This document shows positions 1 through 8,386 of a stretch of 64,000 nt of DNA, piece by piece. The position numbers and the translations under genes are program-made. Location: the NCBI RefSeq assembly GCF_015644585.1, contig NZ_JADOBI010000008.1, positions 155,279 through 219,278 on the forward strand, read 5' to 3'. Every line of letters starts with the position of its first letter. The stretch's first letter is position 1. Under the pieces are notes generated by a model. That model was not told the DNA's origin. It searched no databases and worked only from the letters and a program-made list of their open reading frames with translations. This stretch comes from Rahnella laticis. GTDB taxonomy: Bacteria > Pseudomonadota > Gammaproteobacteria > Enterobacterales > Enterobacteriaceae.

Positions 1-1
1 C

Positions 2-427
2 GCCGATCTGCTGGGGCTGAACGGGCGCGATATCACCCGGCTGGTTCAGCCGGTAATACAAAATCAGGCGGATGTGACTATCAGTCTGAGGCGCAACAGC
101 CCGTGGATCTGGCGGTGTATCGGGCTGGATTATATTTCCGGCGAGCGGGTGTTTGCGCGCGAACTGCTGGCAACACGGCTGGACGAAATCCGCGCTTTGC
201 CGAATTTCGGGCTGGAAGTCTGGATCAACCGGTTGTGGATCGCCGCCGGATCTCGCGTGCGGGTGGTGAGCTGGCAGGGCGTGATCAGCCCGTACAAAGC
301 CGCCAAAATGGGCTGGCTGCGCGGGTTAATGGCGGATATGTCGATGATGCGGGATATCTTTCGCACCATTTCGTTGCGGGAATCTGTACAACAAATCATC
401 CGCCTCAGACGCCGCAGTCAGGCATGA
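2..427 (+). CDS. Family 2 glycosyltransferase, C-terminal part (5' end outside window)
   Basis: The reading frame is open from the first bases of the window and ends with TGA at 425-427, so only the last 141 residues are visible. The text runs ADLLGLNGRDITRLV, then SLRRNSPWIWR, then ISGERVFARELL, then LPNFGLEVWINRL. This is the usual C-terminal part of bacterial GT2 enzymes, in which a conserved 'SGER' loop and a 'FG.EV..N' segment follow the GT-A core. The tail is basic and ends in RLRRRSQA. Donor, acceptor and membrane association cannot be judged because the nucleotide-sugar site lies upstream. The gene has no visible link to the efe operon that follows after about 230 bp. Family assignment is fairly sure; function is unknown. 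Confidence 0.7.
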   Translation, partial: ADLLGLNGRDITRLVQPVIQNQADVTISLRRNSPWIWRCIGLDYISGERVFARELLATRLDEIRALPNFGLEVWINRLWIAAGSRVRVVSWQGVISPYKAAKMGWLRGLMADMSMMRDIFRTISLRESVQQIIRLRRRSQA

Positions 428-602
428 TGTTGGCCGGAATGTGAACGATAATTTTCTGCGCTGCGACCTTCACTTTGGCATTTTTATTCTCTGTTTATTA
501 TTTGGTTACAAATAAAGCACTCTTTACACCATATTCTTAATTTCACATCACTCTGTTGCAAATCCTCATACTCCATTTCTTCCTTCCCGTTCGGGCAACT
601 GA

Positions 603-627
603 TATCAATTATCATTAATAATTGATA
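603..627. promoter_or_regulatory. Fur-box-like palindrome upstream of efeU
   Basis: Perfect 10-bp inverted repeat TATCAATTAT (603-612) / ATAATTGATA (618-627) with a 5-bp spacer, made of the ATTATCA/TGATAAT-like words typical of enterobacterial Fur operators. It lies 30 bp before the efeU start, where a repressor would block transcription. Iron control of efeUOB is established in E. coli; Fur binding here is inferred. Confidence 0.6.
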
Positions 628-656
628 ATGCTTCTTGTTGCCACGGAGTCAGCCCT

Positions 657-2282
657 TTGTTAGCCACTTTTATTATCGGACTTCGTGAAGGTTTAGAAGC
701 CGCGCTTATCGTCGGGATTATTGCGGCGTTTCTCCGTAAGAATGGCAAAAGTCTGACCGCGATGTGGGTCGGCGTGGTGCTTGCCGTGGTGCTTTCTGTC
801 GCGGTCGGTGTGGCGCTGGATCTGACCGAACGCGCGCTGCCGCAGGCGGAGCAGGAAGGGATGGAATCGGTGATTGGCGGCGTCGCCGTCTTCTTCGTCA
901 CCGGCATGATTTTGTGGATGAACACCCATGCCCACAACATGAAGAAAGAGCTGGAAAGCGAGGCCGCGCAGGCGATCAGCCAGTCGGGCGCCTGGGCGCT
1001 GGCGAGCATGGCATTTCTGGCCGTGCTTAAAGAAGGTTTTGAAACCAGCGTCTTCCTGCTGGCCACTTTCTCGGTGGCGCAGTCGGCGGCCTGGGCTGCC
1101 GCCGGGGCGGTTATCGGCCTGCTGGTGGCGGTATTTATCGGCTGCGGGATTTATTACGGTGGCATCCGCATTAACCTTTCCCGCTTCTTCCGCTTCACCG
1201 GCCTGTTCCTGATTTTCGTCGCCGGTGGCCTGATTATTACCTCACTGATGACCGCGCACGAAGCGGGCTGGCTCAACATCGGGCAGCAGCGCGTTGCCGA
1301 TCTCTCCTGGCTGGTGCCGCCGGGCACGGTCCGTTCGGCGCTGATCACCGGCGTTCTGGGGATCCCTGCCGATCCGAACCTGATTGAAACTTTCGGCTGG
1401 GTGCTCTACATCGCGATTGTCACGGTGATGATCTACTGGCCCGCGAACCGTCGTCCTTCTGCAAAAGTTGCTGCCCGCGCCATGCTGGCGTCCGCCGCCG
1501 TTCTGGCGCTGGCGGCCCTTTCGCTGTTCCTGTTTTATCCCGCGTTTACGCTTCAGGTGCCGGACACCGCGCCGCTGGTCAGCAATGACGCGCAAGACGC
1601 CGCGGGGCAGCTACAGCTTCTGCCGGTGGCCGGAAACGGTTATCAGCTGAGTGTGAAAACGGCCAGCGGCGGTGCCACTGTGATTAACCTGCCTGCGGAT
1701 GCGGCAACGGCGAGCAGCCAGGCCGGAATGCCAGCGGATGAGTGGACGGTTAAAAGTACGTATTCGCCGCCAGGCGCACCGGCGATTCTGGATCTCGATG
1801 CGGTGGTGGCGTTGTACGGCAACCGTATTCCCATCGGGCTGGATCCGGCGCAGCATCCGGGGCCGTATCAGGCGGCGTGGACACTTCACTGCAACGTTCA
1901 GGTTTCCGTGGCGCAGGGCGTTTTGCTGGGGGCCAGCGCGCAGGCCGACGAAGTGATCACGCTTTCGGGCAGCGGCCTGCAATCTCCGCGCACCGTCACG
2001 GCGCGCAATCCTACGGCTGCGGCGTCCGACTGTAACTGGCAGGTGAGCGGCGCGTATCAGCAGAGCGTTTCTGACGCGCTGCAACAGATGCAAACTTATC
2101 AGGATACATACCGTTTTTGGGCTGTCATGTTGCCTGTTCTTCTGGCGGCGCTGGCCCTTATTTTTGTCATCTCTGCATTACGGGTTCTCTTGAAACTCCG
2201 CAATGAACGGCTTTCTGTTTCGGGTAAAGACGGCCTGTCATTCGGTTCTCCATTACACACTGGCTTGCCAAAAAATAAATAA
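657..2282 (+). CDS. efeU: EfeU, FTR1-family ferrous/ferric iron permease with a long C-terminal extension
   Basis: Inner-membrane iron permease of the EfeUOB system. The two iron-binding REGLE-type motifs are visible: REGLE at residues 10-14 and KEGFE at 125-129, each in a hydrophobic helix. Roughly seven membrane segments occupy residues 1-290. The start is TTG at 657; GGAG at 645-648 is well spaced and no ATG lies in frame upstream. E. coli EfeU is about 276 residues, but this protein is 541. After the permease core comes about 200 residues of probably periplasmic sequence containing two cysteines (LHCNV and SDCNW), then one more membrane helix near residues 505-530 and a basic cytoplasmic tail. 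The efeO start is 14 bp downstream. Family assignment is secure; the role of the extension is not known to me. Confidence 0.93.
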   Translation: MLATFIIGLREGLEAALIVGIIAAFLRKNGKSLTAMWVGVVLAVVLSVAVGVALDLTERALPQAEQEGMESVIGGVAVFFVTGMILWMNTHAHNMKKELESEAAQAISQSGAWALASMAFLAVLKEGFETSVFLLATFSVAQSAAWAAAGAVIGLLVAVFIGCGIYYGGIRINLSRFFRFTGLFLIFVAGGLIITSLMTAHEAGWLNIGQQRVADLSWLVPPGTVRSALITGVLGIPADPNLIETFGWVLYIAIVTVMIYWPANRRPSAKVAARAMLASAAVLALAALSLFLFYPAFTLQVPDTAPLVSNDAQDAAGQLQLLPVAGNGYQLSVKTASGGATVINLPADAATASSQAGMPADEWTVKSTYSPPGAPAILDLDAVVALYGNRIPIGLDPAQHPGPYQAAWTLHCNVQVSVAQGVLLGASAQADEVITLSGSGLQSPRTVTARNPTAAASDCNWQVSGAYQQSVSDALQQMQTYQDTYRFWAVMLPVLLAALALIFVISALRVLLKLRNERLSVSGKDGLSFGSPLHTGLPKNK

Positions 2283-2296
2283 AGGATAGGAAACTT

Positions 2297-3523
2297 ATGC
2301 GCATAAAGACGTTTAAGAAAAAAGAATCTCTGATGACGGCCGCGGGTCTGACGGCATTGCTGATGTTCTCCGTGGAAGCGCCTGCCAATGCGGCATCAGT
2401 GGCTCCGGTGAAAAACGGCGTTTCTGAAGTGAATATCACCATGACCAGCGCCGCAGACGGCACCTGCGTGGTCGACCACGATTCTGCGAAAGCCGGTCCG
2501 GTGACGTTTAACGTGGTGAACAAAACCGCGACGGCGATTACCGAATTAGAGCTTTTGAGCAACAACCGTATTCTGGGCGAAAAAGAGAACCTCGCGCCGG
2601 GGCTGCCAGCGGTGAAATTCACCCTGACGCTCGATGGCGGCAAATACCAAATCTATTGCCCGGGCGCGAAACGTGAACTGATCGACTTCACCGTGACCGG
2701 CAAAAGCGCCGCGCAGCCGCAGGGCAGCACCGCCACCATTCTGGCGCAGGGCACCAAAGATTACGCGACTTATGTGAATGGCGTGGTGGACGCGATGGTC
2801 GTGGCCGTTAACCGCCTGAAAGCGGATATCGATGCCGGCGACCTGGCAACGGCCAAGGCCGATTACGCCAAAGCGCGTCCGTTCTACGAACGTATCGAAT
2901 CTGACGTGAACGGTTTTATTCTGCCGGGCTTCAAGGCGACCGATAACGCCGGGAATCTGGATTACCTGATCGACATGCGTGCCTCCAATCTGGATCCGAA
3001 AGCGGGCTGGCACGGCTTCCACGCCATCGAACGTGACCTGTTCGGTCAGGGCAAAATCACCGCAGAAACCAAACAAACGGCCACCGAATTGCAGCAGAAC
3101 GTGGTGCGTCTGGACGCACTGACCAAAGCGCTGACTTACAAACCGGAAGATCTGGCTAACGGCGCTGCCGATCTGCTGGAAGAAGTGCAAAACACTAAAA
3201 TCAACGGGGAAGAAGAGGCATTCAGTCACTTCGATCTGGTGGATTTCGCCGGTAACGTCGAAGGCGCGCAGCAGGCATTTGCTTACCTGCAACCGGGTCT
3301 GGAAAAAATTGATCCTGAGCTGACTAAACAGGTTGCCGCGCAGTTCGCTGCCGTTCACGACATGCTGGAAACCTATCGTGATCCTAAAGTCCCGGGCGGA
3401 TACAAATACTACACGGCTGAACTGAAAGCGTCTGATGCCGCCAAACTGAGCCGCACTATTCAGGCGTTGCAGGAACCTCTGTCTAAAATCGCTGAGAAAG
3501 TGGCGGCGAATAAAGGAGCCTGA
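2297..3523 (+). CDS. efeO: EfeO, periplasmic iron-binding component (cupredoxin-like plus M75/imelysin domain)
   Basis: Periplasmic partner of EfeU. An N-terminal export signal (basic MRIKTFKKK, then a hydrophobic stretch ending near PANAAS) is followed by a cupredoxin-like EfeO_Cup domain (about residues 35-130). That domain carries two cysteines, in DGTCVVD and IYCPG. Next comes the helical M75/imelysin domain with the HxxE metal motif HAIE at residues 242-245 inside WHGFHAIERDLFG. At 408 residues it is slightly longer than the E. coli protein (375), mainly at the N-terminus. An AAAGGATAGG ribosome site precedes the ATG. It lies between efeU and efeB and ends 3 bp before efeB. In the accepted model EfeO hands iron to EfeU after EfeB acts. 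Confidence 0.95.
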   Translation: MRIKTFKKKESLMTAAGLTALLMFSVEAPANAASVAPVKNGVSEVNITMTSAADGTCVVDHDSAKAGPVTFNVVNKTATAITELELLSNNRILGEKENLAPGLPAVKFTLTLDGGKYQIYCPGAKRELIDFTVTGKSAAQPQGSTATILAQGTKDYATYVNGVVDAMVVAVNRLKADIDAGDLATAKADYAKARPFYERIESDVNGFILPGFKATDNAGNLDYLIDMRASNLDPKAGWHGFHAIERDLFGQGKITAETKQTATELQQNVVRLDALTKALTYKPEDLANGAADLLEEVQNTKINGEEEAFSHFDLVDFAGNVEGAQQAFAYLQPGLEKIDPELTKQVAAQFAAVHDMLETYRDPKVPGGYKYYTAELKASDAAKLSRTIQALQEPLSKIAEKVAANKGA

Positions 3524-3526
3524 TGA

Positions 3527-4801
3527 ATGAGCGACAAACTCCATCCGGCCAGGGAGGCCGGTAAGTTTTCTCGTCGTGAATTGCTGAAAGGAGCAGTGGC
3601 AGGCGCCAGTGCTCTGGCTATTCCAACGGTCAGCTATGCGCACGGGCAGGCGACGGCCGCCCGCGACCCGGAAGATAAAATTGACCTTTCCCGTCAGTAT
3701 TCTTTTTACGGTCACGAAGGACAGGCAGGGATCAGCACGCCGCCGCAGCGTCACATCATGTTTATGACGTTTGATCTGACGACCACCACGCGGCAGAACT
3801 TGCAGGTTCTGCTGGCGCGCTGGTCGTCGGCGATTGCGCAGCTCATGAAAGGCGGCACCATCGGACAGGTTGAACCTGCCCGTGACAGCGGCGTCGGGAT
3901 GGATACCGGTGAAGCGATGGATCTCGGCCCGGCGTCACTGACGGTGACCGTCGGTCTGGGGCCGCGCGTCTTCACGGACACATTCGGGCTGACGCAGCAC
4001 AAACCGGTGCTGATGCGTAACCTGATGCAGTTGCCAAGTGACGACATGCAGCCGGAACTGACCGGCGGTGATTTGTCATTGCAGGCCTGTGCGGACGATC
4101 CGCAGGTGGCGTATCACGCCATCCGCGATCTGGCGCGTATCGCCAAAAGCACCGGCGCAGCCCAAACCCGCTGGACGGTCATGGGCTTTGGTCGTGCGTC
4201 CGCCGGAAAAGGGCAGTCCACGCCGCGCAATCTGTTCGGCTTCAAAGACGGCACGCGCAACATCACCGAAAAAGCGGATTTCGACAAATATGTCTGGATC
4301 AAAGACGGTGGTCCGGCGTGGCAGCAAAACGGCAGTTATCAGGTTGTGCGCAAAATCAAAATTCACATTGAAAGCTGGGACACTGACCGTGTCAGTGATC
4401 AGAACAATGTGTTCGGCCGTCACAAAGTGTCCGGCGCGCCGTTAACCGGCACAAAGGAATTTGATACGCCTGATTTTAAGAAGAAGGATGCCGACGGTAA
4501 CCTGATCATTCCGGCGACCGCGCACATCAGTCTGGCGTCGCATGAAAATAATCAGGGCATTAAGATTTTACGCCGCTCTTACAACTACACGGACGGTCTG
4601 AATAACATGGCGCAGCTGGATGCCGGCCTGTTGTTTATCAGTTATCAGAAAGACCCCGCGCAGTTTGAAGCGCTGCAAACCCGCCTGGGTTCTTCCGATG
4701 CGCTGAACGAATACATTTCCCACATCGGTTCGGGGATCTTCTTTGTGCCGCCTGCGCCGAAAGAAGGGTCGTATATCGGCGCGGAAATGTTCGAAGCCTG
4801 A
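3527..4801 (+). CDS. efeB: EfeB, Tat-exported DyP-type haem peroxidase
   Basis: Periplasmic haem peroxidase (dye-decolorising family) that oxidises Fe(II) during EfeUOB uptake and has been proposed to act on haem. A twin-arginine signal is clear: FSRRELLKG followed by a hydrophobic run ending near SYAHG (about residue 40). The DyP hallmark GxxDG is present as GFKDG at residues 238-242, followed by TRN, and a histidine-rich stretch (HISLASHENN) lies further on. The 424-residue length is normal. The ATG at 3527 follows the efeO stop directly, so translation is probably coupled. A strong hairpin shared with the convergent lacI-type gene follows. Confidence 0.95.
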   Translation: MSDKLHPAREAGKFSRRELLKGAVAGASALAIPTVSYAHGQATAARDPEDKIDLSRQYSFYGHEGQAGISTPPQRHIMFMTFDLTTTTRQNLQVLLARWSSAIAQLMKGGTIGQVEPARDSGVGMDTGEAMDLGPASLTVTVGLGPRVFTDTFGLTQHKPVLMRNLMQLPSDDMQPELTGGDLSLQACADDPQVAYHAIRDLARIAKSTGAAQTRWTVMGFGRASAGKGQSTPRNLFGFKDGTRNITEKADFDKYVWIKDGGPAWQQNGSYQVVRKIKIHIESWDTDRVSDQNNVFGRHKVSGAPLTGTKEFDTPDFKKKDADGNLIIPATAHISLASHENNQGIKILRRSYNYTDGLNNMAQLDAGLLFISYQKDPAQFEALQTRLGSSDALNEYISHIGSGIFFVPPAPKEGSYIGAEMFEA

Positions 4802-4814
4802 AAATTTGCCTCAA

Positions 4815-4853
4815 CGGTTTTACGCTGAACCTCTTTCAATCAGCGTAAAACCG
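4815..4853. terminator. Bidirectional hairpin between efeB and the LacI-type gene
   Basis: Perfect 14-bp inverted repeat CGGTTTTACGCTGA (4815-4828) / TCAGCGTAAAACCG (4840-4853) with an 11-nt loop. It overlaps the last codons of the convergent regulator gene (stop at 4820-4822). No long T-run follows on either side, so it may act as a weak bidirectional terminator or as a 3'-end protector. Confidence 0.55.
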
Positions 4854-5842
4854 ATATCCACCACGCTTTCTGCCACCGGCAATCCTTCAATTTTATCTGC
4901 CAGCAACGTGGCGGCCTGTTGTCCGATTTTCCAGCGGTCAACTTTCACCGTCGTCAGCGGCGGCAGCGTGCATTGCGCAAAGTCCAGATCGCCAAAACCT
5001 ATCACCGCAACATCCTCAGGAACCCGCAATCCGCGGCTTTGCGCCTCAAAAATGGCACCCTGCGCCAGCGTATCGGAGCTGCAAATTATCGCACTGTACT
5101 GTTCACCTCTGTCCAGAAGTTGCGCCATTGCCTCACGCCCGCGCGCAATGGTCGCGGGTAACGGCACGTGACTGTCGGTAAACGTCAGACCGGTGTGCGT
5201 GGCGAACACATCCAAAATGCCTTTATGACGAAGTGCGGCACGCTGGTCGGGCGTCCAGATCAGCCCGAAGCGCTGATGCCCTTTACCGAGCATGAAACGG
5301 GCGAGGGCATTGCCGATTTTCTCGTGCGAAAAGCCGATCAGCATGTCGAGCGGCGTCGGCGTCAGATCCCAGATTTCCACCACCGGAATAGCGGCATTCA
5401 GCACGCATTTTTTCAGCTCGCTGCTGTGGTGGATCCCGGTCAGCACAATGCCGTCCGGCCTGCGGGAAAGCAGCGTTGAGACAATATCCGCTTCCGTTTC
5501 CGGGCTGTAGCCCGACACGCACAGCAGCATGTGGTAATTGCGCAGCGCCAGCTCGTCGCTGATGGCCTGAATCGTGTCGATAAACATGCTGTTATTGATT
5601 TGTGGCACCACCACGGCAATCAGTTTGCTGCGTCGCGACGCCAGCCCGCCTGCCAGCATATTGGGAATATAGCCGGTCAGCTGCACCGCCTCTTTCACCT
5701 TAGCGACCGTTTTCGGGCGCACGATATCCGGCGTATTCAGCGCGCGGCTTACGGTGATCGGCGAAAGCCCCGCCGCGCGTGCGACATCTTCCAGCGTCGG
5801 TGGCCGGGCGGGACTTTTTTTAGCGTCAGAAGCGTTTTTCAC
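4820..5842 (-). CDS. LacI/GntR-type transcriptional repressor (acid-sugar gene)
   Basis: A 340-residue LacI-family repressor. The helix-turn-helix spans about residues 16-36 (TLEDVARAAGLSPITVSRAL), followed by the hinge region (GYIPNMLAGGLASRRS). A periplasmic-binding-protein-like sensor domain starts at LIAVVVPQINN. Overall pattern (GYIPN, the PDGIVLTG segment, the IGFGDLDFAQ segment, the final DIGFTLIERGS) resembles the gluconate/idonate regulators GntR and IdnR. It is divergent from the talarate/galactarate dehydratase gene across 222 bp that hold two near-identical 18-bp palindromes, so it probably represses that gene and itself. The effector is likely an acid sugar or a catabolite, which is inference. 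Confidence 0.88.
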   Translation of the reverse strand: MKNASDAKKSPARPPTLEDVARAAGLSPITVSRALNTPDIVRPKTVAKVKEAVQLTGYIPNMLAGGLASRRSKLIAVVVPQINNSMFIDTIQAISDELALRNYHMLLCVSGYSPETEADIVSTLLSRRPDGIVLTGIHHSSELKKCVLNAAIPVVEIWDLTPTPLDMLIGFSHEKIGNALARFMLGKGHQRFGLIWTPDQRAALRHKGILDVFATHTGLTFTDSHVPLPATIARGREAMAQLLDRGEQYSAIICSSDTLAQGAIFEAQSRGLRVPEDVAVIGFGDLDFAQCTLPPLTTVKVDRWKIGQQAATLLADKIEGLPVAESVVDIGFTLIERGSA

Positions 5843-5859
5843 AGGCGGAACCTTGTATT

Positions 5860-5877
5860 AATGATTGCGATATCATT
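5860..5877. promoter_or_regulatory. Candidate LacI-family operator O1
   Basis: AATGATTGCGATATCATT, an imperfect 18-bp palindrome (6-bp outer arms AATGAT/ATCATT) lying 18 bp upstream of the repressor start. It matches the second site at 6015-6032 in 16 of 18 positions, which makes both likely targets of the same repressor. Confidence 0.6.
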
Positions 5878-5952
5878 ACGCGTAAACAGCAGGGAAGCAG
5901 TATCTCAGGGATCAAAATACAAATCATGCTTACTTCCGGATATGTCAACATT

Positions 5953-5970
5953 TTTGTGACCGGTAACAAA
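5953..5970. promoter_or_regulatory. GntR/IdnR-like palindrome TTTGTGACCGGTAACAAA
   Basis: Eighteen-bp palindrome with one mismatched pair, centred on ACCGGT. It closely resembles the GTTACCGGTAAC core recognised by E. coli GntR/IdnR. It lies midway in the divergent region, between the two TTGCG-type sites, and could be the site of this or another gluconate-type regulator. Confidence 0.45.
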
Positions 5971-6014
5971 TTTACCTGCCTTATTTATAGCCAGCGTTAA
6001 GGCGCGGGTGTATC

Positions 6015-6032
6015 AATGATTGCGCAATCATT
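6015..6032. promoter_or_regulatory. Candidate LacI-family operator O2
   Basis: AATGATTGCGCAATCATT, a perfect 18-bp palindrome with the TTGCGCAA centre common in LacI-family operators. It lies 32 bp upstream of the dehydratase start. Its centre is 155 bp from that of O1, a distance that would allow looping. Confidence 0.65.
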
Positions 6033-6064
6033 TTGAATATTCCCTTAACGTGGAGGTTTAGCAG

Positions 6065-7261
6065 ATGGTTTCCGGAACAAATTCTCAGGCAGTGACTTAC
6101 GCAAAAGCGACAGACACCAAAACGGCGGCAGAAACCGGTGACAGAATTGCGTGGGTGAAAATCTCGCTGTCCATTTTGCCGCTGGCGACGCCCGTCAGTG
6201 ACGCAAAAGTGCTTACCGGGCGGCAAAAACCGCTGACCGAAGTGGCGATTATTTTCGCCGAAATCCGCACGCGTGACGGCTTTGAAGGCGTCGGGTTCAG
6301 CTATTCCAAACGGGCTGGCGGACAGGGGATTTATGCTCACGCAAAAGAAATCGCCGACAATCTGCTGGGTGAAGATCCGAACGATATCGACAAGATTTAT
6401 ACCAAACTGCTGTGGGCGGGCGCATCGGTCGGGCGCAGCGGCATGGCCGTTCAGGCGATTTCGCCAATCGACATCGCGCTGTGGGATCTTAAGGCCAAAC
6501 GCGCCGGACTGCCGCTGGCGAAACTGCTCGGCGCACACCGCGATTCCGTGCAGTGCTACAACACCTCCGGTGGTTTCCTGCATACTCCGCTGGAGCAGGT
6601 CATCAAAAATGTCGCGATTTCACGCGAAAGCGGCATTGGTGGCATCAAGATAAAAGTCGGCCAGCCGGATACCCGCGAAGACATCCGCCGCCTGACCGCC
6701 GTGCGTCAGGAACTGGGCGATGATTTTCCGCTGATGGTCGATGCCAACCAGCAATGGGATCGCGAAACCGCCATCCGCATGGGCCGGAAAATGGAAGCAT
6801 TTAATCTGGTATGGATTGAAGAACCGCTGGATGCTTATGACGTGGAAGGCCACGCCGCGCTGGCCGCCGCGCTCGATACGCCGATCGCCACCGGAGAAAT
6901 GCTCACCAGCTACCGCGAGCATGAACAGCTGATCCTCGGCAATGCCAGCGATTATGTGCAGCCGGATGCGCCACGCGTGGGCGGCATCACGCCCTTCCTG
7001 AAAATTATGGATCTGGCCGCGCGGCACGGTAAAAAACTGGCTCCGCATTTTGCGATGGAAGTGCATCTGCATCTTTCCGCCGCCTATCCGCTGGAACCCT
7101 GGCTCGAGCATTTCGAGTGGCTGAACCCGCTCTTTAACGAACAGCTGGAACTGCGTGATGGCCGGATGTGGATATCAGACCGGCCGGGGCTGGGGTTCAC
7201 GCTGAGCGAACAGGCCCGCAAATGGACGCAGCGGGAGTGCGAGTTTGGAAAACGTCCGTAA
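6065..7261 (+). CDS. L-talarate/galactarate dehydratase (enolase superfamily)
   Basis: Enolase-superfamily (mandelate racemase subgroup) acid-sugar dehydratase. From memory it is close to Salmonella STM3697 (TalrD/GalrD) over its full 398 residues, including the same length, the TPVSDAKVLTGRQKPLTEVA segment and the VHLHLSAAYPLEPWLEHF segment. The catalytic set is in place: the KxK motif with K195 and K197, and the catalytic histidine H328 in APHFAME. Acidic metal ligands follow in VDANQQ, WIEEPLD and IATGEM. It would convert L-talarate or galactarate to 5-keto-4-deoxyglucarate in the cytoplasm. No transporter or downstream aldolase gene is adjacent, so the rest of the route must lie elsewhere. 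A short AACGG/CCGTT stem at 7260-7274 with a T-run spans its stop. Confidence 0.92.
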   Translation: MVSGTNSQAVTYAKATDTKTAAETGDRIAWVKISLSILPLATPVSDAKVLTGRQKPLTEVAIIFAEIRTRDGFEGVGFSYSKRAGGQGIYAHAKEIADNLLGEDPNDIDKIYTKLLWAGASVGRSGMAVQAISPIDIALWDLKAKRAGLPLAKLLGAHRDSVQCYNTSGGFLHTPLEQVIKNVAISRESGIGGIKIKVGQPDTREDIRRLTAVRQELGDDFPLMVDANQQWDRETAIRMGRKMEAFNLVWIEEPLDAYDVEGHAALAAALDTPIATGEMLTSYREHEQLILGNASDYVQPDAPRVGGITPFLKIMDLAARHGKKLAPHFAMEVHLHLSAAYPLEPWLEHFEWLNPLFNEQLELRDGRMWISDRPGLGFTLSEQARKWTQRECEFGKRP

Positions 7262-7276
7262 CGGTAAACCCGTTTT

Positions 7277-8203
7277 TCAGCTCTGAATTGCTGGCAATTG
7301 ACCGCTGACTTTTTGCGGAAAGGTTTCCACCAGCCAGTCGATGAAGACGCGCAGGCGATGCGGAACGTGGCGGTTTTGCGGGTAGACCACATGGAACGGA
7401 TAGGGCGCAGGCCGCCATTCTCTCAGAATTTCCACCAGCGTTCCGCGTTGCAGCGCGTCGCAAATGGAATAGCTGAACGTCTGGATAATCCCCAGACCGG
7501 CCATTCCGGCCGCCAGATGGGCGTTGCTTTCATTCACGCCAATACGGTGATCGACTTTAATTTCCGTTTTCCCGCCATCGCGTTCAAAACGAAACGGAAA
7601 AGCCCGGCCATTCTGCGGTGAAAGATAACTCACCAGCCGGTGGCCATTTTTCAGTTCATCGGGATAGGCCGGTGTGCCGAAGGCTTTCAGATAGGCCGGT
7701 GTCGCGCAGGTGATAAGCGTCGCATGGCCGATATTGCGGGCAATCAGCGAAGAGTTGTCCAGCGGCCCGCCGCGTATCACGCAGTCCACATTGTCACTGA
7801 TGAGATCCACAGGACGGTCAGAGACGCCCAGATCCAGACGGATTTCGGGATAACGCGTCATAAAATCAGCCAGTGCCGGGATCAGCACATCGCGCGCCGT
7901 CGAGCCGCCGACGTCAATGCGCAACAGCCCGCGTGGCTTGCTGCGCACGGCGTTAAACGACGTATCGACATCTTCCAGATCGCGCAGGATACGTGCCGTT
8001 TTCTCATAATATTCGCTGCCTTCCGGCGTCACCGTCACGCGCCGCGTGGTGCGCTGCAACAACCGCACGCCGAGATGCGCCTCCAGTTCCTGCACCATTT
8101 TGCTCAGCGTCGCATTGGGCATATCCAGAGAATCCGCCGCGCGGGTGAAATTCCCCGCCTCAACCACCCGGGCAAACGCCCGTATTGCCGTTAACTGATC
8201 CAC
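7277..8203 (-). CDS. LysR-family transcriptional regulator
   Basis: LysR regulator with an N-terminal winged helix (VDQLTAIRAFARVVEAGNFTRAADSLDMPNATLSKMV; HTH about residues 15-40) and a type 2 periplasmic-binding-like effector domain after about residue 90. The frame is open to an ATG at 8245. Family members normally begin at (M/V)DQLTAIRAF, so the GTG at 8201-8203 is preferred (308 residues); the longer form would be 322. It is divergent from a short-chain dehydrogenase gene, the classic arrangement for a LysR activator/repressor of that gene. The CrgA-like group to which it seems to belong often controls oxidoreductases. Its 3' end lies only 15 bp from the convergent dehydratase stop. Confidence 0.85.
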   Translation of the reverse strand: MDQLTAIRAFARVVEAGNFTRAADSLDMPNATLSKMVQELEAHLGVRLLQRTTRRVTVTPEGSEYYEKTARILRDLEDVDTSFNAVRSKPRGLLRIDVGGSTARDVLIPALADFMTRYPEIRLDLGVSDRPVDLISDNVDCVIRGGPLDNSSLIARNIGHATLITCATPAYLKAFGTPAYPDELKNGHRLVSYLSPQNGRAFPFRFERDGGKTEIKVDHRIGVNESNAHLAAGMAGLGIIQTFSYSICDALQRGTLVEILREWRPAPYPFHVVYPQNRHVPHRLRVFIDWLVETFPQKVSGQLPAIQS

Positions 8204-8386
8204 ACGCTTTTCCCGCCGGTTATCCGATGCTTTGATTATACACACACAGGAATAGTCTTTTTCATTTTTCGCTATTTTTCAATAAACCGTCAGGCGCTAA
8301 ATTACCCCCCATGCCTGAGGCGGCAGACAACGGTCACCGACCTCAGGCAACTTTACTTAACCTGAACTGACTTTGAGGAATGAAAA

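Noticed and set aside
2546..3754. 402-codon ORF antisense to efeO
   Set aside because: Exact mirror of a secure efeO/efeB reading frame; composition (RF, QF, H-rich) is typical of antisense shadow.
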